Assembly: GCA_024228575.1 (NCBI GenBank)
Contig: JAAETH010000017.1
Span: forward strand, 1-56,899
Direction of reading: 5' to 3'
Origin: Actinomycetes bacterium
GTDB lineage: Bacteria; Actinomycetota; Acidimicrobiia; Acidimicrobiales; Poriferisodalaceae
DNA length: 56,899 nt
Part shown: piece by piece, positions 52,128 through 56,899 of the stretch
Numbering within the stretch: position 1 is the stretch's first letter
Layout: each line of letters begins with the position of its first letter
Program-made: the position numbers and the translations under genes
The notes under the pieces: generated by a model
Databases searched by the model: none
Told to the model about the DNA's origin: nothing
Seen by the model: only the letters and a program-made list of their open reading frames with translations

Positions 52128-52146
52128 ATACTGCATCGTGCAGTAT
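52128..52146. promoter_or_regulatory. palindromic operator ATACTGCA-TCG-TGCAGTAT
   Basis: Two perfect 8-base arms with a 3-base spacer overlap the -10 of the padR gene, 11 bases upstream of its start. The form and place are those of a PadR operator. Confidence 0.7.
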
Positions 52147-52234
52147 GTCCAAGACTGAACTCTTGACCTGACACATTCTGTTCAGCCCTGGCTCCGAGCC
52201 GGAGACCAACCAGACTCGTTCACCTTCGGAGCCA

Positions 52235-52265
52235 CAACTCAATTCTGAATGTCAACTCACTTCTG
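52235..52265 (+). promoter_or_regulatory. tandem direct repeats before the HDOD gene
   Basis: CAACTCAATTCTG (52235-52247) and CAACTCACTTCTG (52253-52265) match at 12 of 13 positions, 18 bases apart, just upstream of the start. They may bind an activator or include a -35 element. Confidence 0.4.
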
Positions 52266-52268
52266 TGG

Positions 52269-53105
52269 GTGATGTTCCGATTGAAATGTGTGTCTAGTTC
52301 TGAATTGGCCGAAGCGGTAGATGTTTCTCCATATCTGAACTGTGCCGCGCTCGTGTCCGATCGGTCGGCCTACACGGTTGCTCTGCTTGAACTACTCGAC
52401 GATCCCGACGCCGACCGTCACCAGATCTCCGAGTTGGTCTCTGCAGACCCTGTGCTTGTCAGCAAGCTCCTCGTGCTCGCGAACAGTGCATGGATAGCGG
52501 CTAGGGCACCGTCGACGAACGTCTGGGACGCCTCACGCGTGCTCGGGCTCACGATGGTGCGAAACCTTGCAGCAGCAACCCTCGTCGACTTGAGCAGCTC
52601 CAACCCCCACCTCCCAACGGGCTACCTCGAACACGCGATCGCCTCCGCAGCTGGAGCGGCTGCTGTCGCCGAGCGTGTCGGCGGCAAGGTCAGGGATGCT
52701 TGGAGCGTGGCGCTCCTCCACGATCTGGGTGTTGTGCTGCTCGCCTCGGCCCACGGACGCGAAGCGGTCTCTTCGGCCGGACGGTCGATCCTCAGCGAGG
52801 AGCAACGGTTCGGGCTCGATCACGCCACACTCGGCGCTGCGGTACTGGGCGAGATGCGCATGCCGAATCTGGTGTGCGAAACCATTCGAGAACACATCGA
52901 GCCGCCGGATCTCGGAGGATCGCCGATGTCGTTGACGGTCCGAGCCGGAATCGCCATGGCGGAGTCGGCCGGAGTCACTGGAAGTTCGGCCCCCGTCGGA
53001 GAGCCGGAACCCTTCCTGCGCCGGCTCGGTCTCGAACGCGAGCAGGCCGAGATCGCCACCGACCTCGAAACCCACGCCGACCGCCTCACCGATCTCCTCA
53101 AGTAG
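52269..53105 (+). CDS. HDOD-domain signalling protein
   Basis: The product is 278 residues (GTG at 52269, ATG one codon later). The HDOD core has ISELVSADPVLVSKLLVLAN, RVLGLTMVRNLAAATLVDLS and VALLHDLGVVLLASAHG, but only part of the HD residue set, as usual for HDOD. Such proteins act in two-component, cyclic-di-GMP or stress networks rather than as phosphohydrolases. The gene stands alone. Confidence 0.85.
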   Translation: MMFRLKCVSSSELAEAVDVSPYLNCAALVSDRSAYTVALLELLDDPDADRHQISELVSADPVLVSKLLVLANSAWIAARAPSTNVWDASRVLGLTMVRNLAAATLVDLSSSNPHLPTGYLEHAIASAAGAAAVAERVGGKVRDAWSVALLHDLGVVLLASAHGREAVSSAGRSILSEEQRFGLDHATLGAAVLGEMRMPNLVCETIREHIEPPDLGGSPMSLTVRAGIAMAESAGVTGSSAPVGEPEPFLRRLGLEREQAEIATDLETHADRLTDLLK

Positions 53106-53175
53106 CCGACCGTGCGGGCAACATCAGACTCCACACGGCCCTGAGAGCCGCGTCGCACGGCAGCTACACCACGAA

Positions 53176-54441
53176 CTACTCGAGGTGGGTCCAGCTCGTG
53201 TGGCCTTCGTCGAGCAGCCGGGCACTCGATCGATAACACGACTTCGAGACGAACGGCTGGATCTCGCCGGCACGGGTGAGACACAACTCGGCCTTGAATG
53301 CGCGGGCCTCGACGACCTCGGGCTCGTCGCCGTGACCCAACGCGAGCAGGTCGATGACGTGGAGTGCAAGCTGTGTGTCGCCCGCTGCGGCCAGAGCGCG
53401 GGCGCGTTCGATGACCACCTGCGGATTCTCGATCGCCGACAACACGGCAGCCGCAACATCGGTGGGCGGCGCGGGGTGGAGTGTGGTCGGGTTGCGGTCC
53501 CACCAGCCGTTCTCCTCTCGGTACAGGTCGCGCACGATGTATTCGGGTGCCCCGTAGAGCGGGCGCATCCACGGCTGGCCGAAGTGTTCGTCTGGGTAGG
53601 TCATGTCGGCCAGGATCTCGGCTTCGTCCATTCCGGCGTTCATCCGACCCACGACCTCGTCGCGCAACCAGCGGAGCGCACCGGCCATCGACAGGAGTTG
53701 GCTTCGCACGTCGTCGGTACCTTCGACGATCGGACCGAACTCGGTCATCAACCGCTCCGCATCGAGCGCGGTGAGCCGTTCCAACGACTCGGCCCAACGG
53801 ATGGTCAGCCGCTGGGTGCGCAGCGGAGTGCCGATGTTGGGGATCGTGAACCCTGGCGTGGCCGCACCTCCACACAACAGGCCGTCGTCGGGGAGCCACA
53901 ACGCGACTGCATCGTCGACCTCCGAAGGAACCCAGATCAGTTCGACCCGGCGGGTGCCTTCGACCAGCGTCATCGTGTCGGTAAACGTCTCGGTTGGGTC
54001 GTGCAGGGTGAAGCCGGTTGCGAGCACATCGAGCGGGATCGGGGTGCGGCTCGGGAACTGGATTGAAGCCATCCGCTGCTGGAGTCCGGCGGTCTCGCGG
54101 TACCTGGCGTACCGCCGCACCACGTTCCTGTGGGCGACCAGCCGTGGTGGTGGGTCGCCCCGATGATCGTTGTGGCGCTGCCACACGTCGACAGCGGCGT
54201 TGTAGCCGTGGTGGCCGTGGCTGTAGACGATCGCATGCACAGGTGCGTCGAAGTGTTCGCGCAGGGTGGTGATCATCGCGTCGGCGTGTAGGTAGCCGCC
54301 GGCGTCGATCACCACAACCCCGGCGTCGGTCTCGATCGCAAGCGAGTTGCCCTGGCCGGGCAACACGACCATGCCCGGCCCGAGGACCTGGCCGGCCAGT
54401 GCCCCAGCGAGCACACCTCTACGCTTCTTTGGTTCGTTCAT
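53176..54441 (-). CDS. MBL-fold hydrolase, alkylsulfatase-like
   Basis: The product is 421 residues from the ATG at 54441; the frame extends to 54516 without family sequence. The metallo-beta-lactamase motif is AIVYSHGHHGYN (first His ligands). YPDEHFGQPWMRPLYGAPEY, IVRDLYREENGWWDRNPT is the alkylsulfatase dimerisation domain. The canonical THxHxDH has lost its Asp here (SHGHHGYN), as in divergent SDS hydrolases. No C-terminal SCP2-like domain is seen. It likely cleaves alkyl sulfates or related esters. Confidence 0.82.
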   Translation of the reverse strand: MNEPKKRRGVLAGALAGQVLGPGMVVLPGQGNSLAIETDAGVVVIDAGGYLHADAMITTLREHFDAPVHAIVYSHGHHGYNAAVDVWQRHNDHRGDPPPRLVAHRNVVRRYARYRETAGLQQRMASIQFPSRTPIPLDVLATGFTLHDPTETFTDTMTLVEGTRRVELIWVPSEVDDAVALWLPDDGLLCGGAATPGFTIPNIGTPLRTQRLTIRWAESLERLTALDAERLMTEFGPIVEGTDDVRSQLLSMAGALRWLRDEVVGRMNAGMDEAEILADMTYPDEHFGQPWMRPLYGAPEYIVRDLYREENGWWDRNPTTLHPAPPTDVAAAVLSAIENPQVVIERARALAAAGDTQLALHVIDLLALGHGDEPEVVEARAFKAELCLTRAGEIQPFVSKSCYRSSARLLDEGHTSWTHLE

Positions 54442-54573
54442 GTGTTTCTGCCTAATCCGGTGGGTTGGATGGGTCGGGTTGTCGGTGTTCTCCCAGGAGA
54501 CTCTCCGCCACTTCACATTCTTGTCGTGTAGCTATTGGGAGACCAACCGGACGAAGACATGAAGGACACACCC

Positions 54574-55869
54574 ATGAGACCTACTCGACCCCGGCTCATC
54601 GTTCTGGGCCTTGTGCTTGGGCTCGTCGCCGCAGCGTGCGGGAGCGACAGCAGCACCACTGATGACTCCGACGCTGTGACGACCACAAGCGCGACGAGTC
54701 AAGCGAGCACCACGAGCACGGCGAACACAGGAAGCGCGGCGAACACGAGAAGCTACGCCTTGGTCGATAGCGGCCAGGTGACGTGCTACGACACGACGGC
54801 CATCATCGATTGCCCAGCCGAAGGTGAGGCCTTCTTCGGCCAGGACGCCGAGTATCTCGGCAACAGCCCCTCCTATACCAACAACGGCGACGGCACGATC
54901 ACCGACAACGTCACCGGCCTGATGTGGCAACAAGACCCGGGCGACAGGATGGAATACGCCGACGCCGCCGAAGGTCTGGATTCCTTCAGCCTCGCCGGCT
55001 ACGACGATTGGCGCCTCCCGACGGTCAAGGAGCTGTACTCGCTCTACCTCGGCTACGGAACCGACCCCCTCGGCCCCGACATCGACGAAACAGCGTTGAC
55101 TCCATTCATCGACGATGACCATTTCGTATTCGCATATGGAGACACGAGCAGCGGTTTTGGGCGCCTCATCGACTCACAGTGGGCGACGAGCTCGATCTAT
55201 GAGTCCACCGTCATGGGCGACCAGGAGTGTTTCTTCGGCGTCAACTTCGCCGACGGTCGCATCAAGTGTTACCCGACCATGCCCGGCCCCAGTCAGTACT
55301 TCACCATCTATGTGAGGGGTTCATCCGACTATGGGGTGAACGCCTTCTCAGATGGTGGTGATGGCACAATCGTCGACGCGGCAACAGGGCTGACCTGGCA
55401 ACAACACGACAACGGCGAGGGTGTCGATTGGGAGACCGCCCTCTCCTACTGCAGCACCCTCGATCTCGGTGGGTCGACCGACTGGCGTCTACCGAACGTC
55501 AAGGAACTCCAGAGCATCGTCGACTACTCGCGATCGCCCGACACGACCGATTCGCCCGCGATCGACGCTCTGTTCGACACGACCTCGATAACCAATGAGG
55601 CGGGTGAGGCCGACTACCCCTTCTTCTGGAGCAGCACAACACATGTCGGATACCCCACGAACCTGACCACCGCCGACTACGTCGCCTTCGGACGCGCTCT
55701 GGGCGACTTGGGTGATGGATGGATCGATGTTCATGGTGCCGGCGCACAGAGGAGCGACCCCAAGGCCGGCGACCCAGCCGCCGTCTACGACGATTTCGGC
55801 GAGGCACAAGGCACGATGGTGTTGGACGCAATGCGCATCGAGAACTATGTGAGGTGTGTCCAGGGTTAG
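54574..55869 (+). CDS. lipoprotein with two DUF1566 (Lcl) domains
   Basis: The ATG at 54574 is chosen because AAGGA lies 8 bases upstream and it opens into the lipoprotein signal (LIVLGLVLGLVAAACGSD, lipobox AAAC). The product is 431 residues. After a Ser/Thr linker lie two Lcl/DUF1566 copies, each with GTITDNVTGLMWQQD or GTIVDAATGLTWQQHD and WRLPTVKELYSL or WRLPNVKELQSI. Such domains occur in surface adhesins and may bind collagen or glycans. Confidence 0.85.
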   Translation: MRPTRPRLIVLGLVLGLVAAACGSDSSTTDDSDAVTTTSATSQASTTSTANTGSAANTRSYALVDSGQVTCYDTTAIIDCPAEGEAFFGQDAEYLGNSPSYTNNGDGTITDNVTGLMWQQDPGDRMEYADAAEGLDSFSLAGYDDWRLPTVKELYSLYLGYGTDPLGPDIDETALTPFIDDDHFVFAYGDTSSGFGRLIDSQWATSSIYESTVMGDQECFFGVNFADGRIKCYPTMPGPSQYFTIYVRGSSDYGVNAFSDGGDGTIVDAATGLTWQQHDNGEGVDWETALSYCSTLDLGGSTDWRLPNVKELQSIVDYSRSPDTTDSPAIDALFDTTSITNEAGEADYPFFWSSTTHVGYPTNLTTADYVAFGRALGDLGDGWIDVHGAGAQRSDPKAGDPAAVYDDFGEAQGTMVLDAMRIENYVRCVQG

Positions 55870-55938
55870 TCGTCACGACCTGGCTGCCTCTCGGCCCTCG
55901 GGCAGGTCGCAGTACCGAACCGGGTGCGAGATCGGGGT

Positions 55939-56481
55939 CTATCCGTTCTGGAGTTTCTCGGCAAATGACTCGTAGTAGTCCTCGATGGGCTTGAACGCAG
56001 GGTTTCCTTCAAAGGCCCTTCGTGTCTCGGCAGCGACCTCATCGTTCGATTTGCCGATGTCCCAGAGGTCCGCCTGTGGCTGGGCGGCATGCCAGGGAGT
56101 GTCACAGAAGATCTCGAGGGTGTTCCCCTCGGGGTCATCAAAGTAGATCGACCAGGCATTGCCGTGGGTCAGGGGAAGGCGGTTGCCGATCCGGTCGTCG
56201 GCAGCTAGGCGGGCGTCCATCTCCTTGACTTCGTCGAGAGTGTTGACCCTGAAGGCGAAATGGTGCACCGAGTTTGGTGGGCTGTCATCTCGATGTTCGT
56301 CGACGAAGGCGAGCTGATGGTGATCGGTGTCGACCTGGCTCAAGAACACGATCTCCCCGCCACCGGGGCCGGGGAACGGGCCGCGGTCGGTGATCTTGAA
56401 GCCGAGGACCCCTGTGTAGAAGTCGAGCATGTTCTCCATGTCTCGAACGAGGACGCCTGCATGTGACCAGCGCAACTGCAT
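55939..56481 (-). CDS. VOC-family dioxygenase-fold protein
   Basis: The ATG at 56481 follows an AAAGGA site by 7 bases; a TTG two codons earlier is the alternative. The product is 180 residues. LRWSHAGVLVRDMENMLDFY and SVHHFAFRVNTLDEVKEMDA are the two modules, and IYFDDPEGNTLEIFC carries the C-terminal Glu ligand. It resembles extradiol-type or fosfomycin-resistance-like VOC proteins. It is translated from the same message as the TetR gene upstream. Confidence 0.85.
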   Translation of the reverse strand: MQLRWSHAGVLVRDMENMLDFYTGVLGFKITDRGPFPGPGGGEIVFLSQVDTDHHQLAFVDEHRDDSPPNSVHHFAFRVNTLDEVKEMDARLAADDRIGNRLPLTHGNAWSIYFDDPEGNTLEIFCDTPWHAAQPQADLWDIGKSNDEVAAETRRAFEGNPAFKPIEDYYESFAEKLQNG

Positions 56482-56483
56482 GT

Positions 56484-56899
56484 TCAATTCCTTTCTGGAG
56501 GGGTCTGGATGATCTGGCTAGCGAGCGCTCTGAGGGCTCCTTGAAGAAGGAGAAACAGCGCACCCGTGTCGGTGGTTTCGGGATCGATGTGGTTGGCGAT
56601 GAAGACGCCGTCGGCAAGTGCCAGAAAGAACTCGGTGAACTGCTCGAGGGTCTCAGCGGGAAGTTCATCGGCGACCGTCCCGATCAACGCCACCACAAAC
56701 CCGCGAAGGTCGCGTCGCGCCCTCGTGCGCACGCGACGAATCGCGGCCAACGACACAGCGTCCACCTCGCGGCGCTCGAGCGCGATCAGCAACAGCAAGC
56801 GCAGGAATTCCGGATGTTCCTCGAACAGCGTCGCCGGCGTGTCGGTCGATGCCTCGGGGCCAGGCAACGAGTCGTGCCACACACGAGCACCCTCTTCCA
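56484..56899 (-). CDS. TetR-family regulator, N-terminal part outside window
   Basis: The frame is open to the window edge, so the DNA-binding domain is cut off. The visible 138 residues are the helical ligand-binding domain of a TetR protein (PEFLRLLLLIALERREVDAV, LEQFTEFFLALADGVFIANH). The stop is directly followed by the VOC start, so the regulator and enzyme form an operon and the regulator probably senses the enzyme's substrate. Confidence 0.75.
   Translation of the reverse strand, partial: EEGARVWHDSLPGPEASTDTPATLFEEHPEFLRLLLLIALERREVDAVSLAAIRRVRTRARRDLRGFVVALIGTVADELPAETLEQFTEFFLALADGVFIANHIDPETTDTGALFLLLQGALRALASQIIQTPPERN

Noticed and set aside
1-56899. CRISPR arrays, prophage structural genes, intact transposases, rRNA operons
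   Set aside because: None was found on reading both strands; the repeats seen are too few or protein-coding.

Overview
The window is about 57 kb of GC-rich bacterial DNA (I estimate 62-64% G+C) with many GTG and TTG starts, dense packing and short gaps. The gene content suggests a free-living, aerobic, probably marine or soil actinobacterium, most likely of class Acidimicrobiia. The pointers are a secreted protein with tandem 'GYW...DGGVFxFGDA' repeats, a SARP/BTAD-AAA regulator, an F420-type deazaflavin reductase homologue, an SNF2-SWIM gene pair, and a flavin monooxygenase, sulfatase and PhyH oxygenases of the oligotroph type. No rRNA, intact tRNA, CRISPR array, intact insertion sequence or prophage was seen. 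The assignment is inference from gene content only.

Layout. 1-1068 is the end of an MFS exporter. 1120-4783 looks like a small, partly decayed defence island: tRNA-Lys-like sequence at both ends, two frameshifted remnants, an AbiEi/AbiEii type IV toxin-antitoxin pair and an Mrr-type restriction endonuclease. 4782-16336 is chromosomal: LysR regulator with a divergent tiny ORF, TauE/SafE exporter, a 1196-residue secreted FN3 protein, type I sulfatase, J-domain protein, beta-lactamase-like lipoprotein, acetyltransferase, an aminotransferase remnant and a histidine phosphatase. 16337-16935 is a cold-shock gene with a structured leader and a clear terminator. 17082-22364 holds a giant SARP-type regulator, a secreted protein and a Nudix hydrolase. 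22363-29093 is catabolic in flavour: Baeyer-Villiger-like monooxygenase, alpha/beta hydrolase, VOC protein, ketopantoate-reductase-like enzyme and an enolase-superfamily (tartrate dehydratase-like) protein lacking its N-terminal domain, with an AbiEi/DUF559 gene inserted among them.

29181-38259 carries a glycogen-binding-fold protein, a DUF2207 membrane protein overlapping a membrane-anchored acetyltransferase, an EamA exporter, a serine hydrolase, a possible dioxygenase, and then the tight trio CotH kinase lipoprotein, DUF4956 membrane protein and VTC polyphosphate-polymerase-like protein. 38288-40300 is an overlapping MmcQ/PIG-L/PhyH operon, followed by the SNF2/SWIM pair, a class III aminotransferase and a patatin. 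46600-47897 is a decayed stretch: remnants of a secreted cysteine-repeat protein, then about 600 bases without a gene but with three copies of a 20-35 base motif. 47898-56899 holds a predicted M15-like peptidase, an amidohydrolase, a P-loop kinase, a deazaflavin reductase convergent with an autoregulated PadR gene, an HDOD protein, an alkylsulfatase-like hydrolase, a DUF1566 lipoprotein, and a TetR-VOC operon cut by the window end.

A theme across the window is apparent leaderless transcription. About ten genes have a TAnnnT box 6-8 bases before the start codon and no Shine-Dalgarno sequence, whereas genes inside operons have AGGAGG-like sites or overlapping stop/start codons. This pattern was used to choose several starts.
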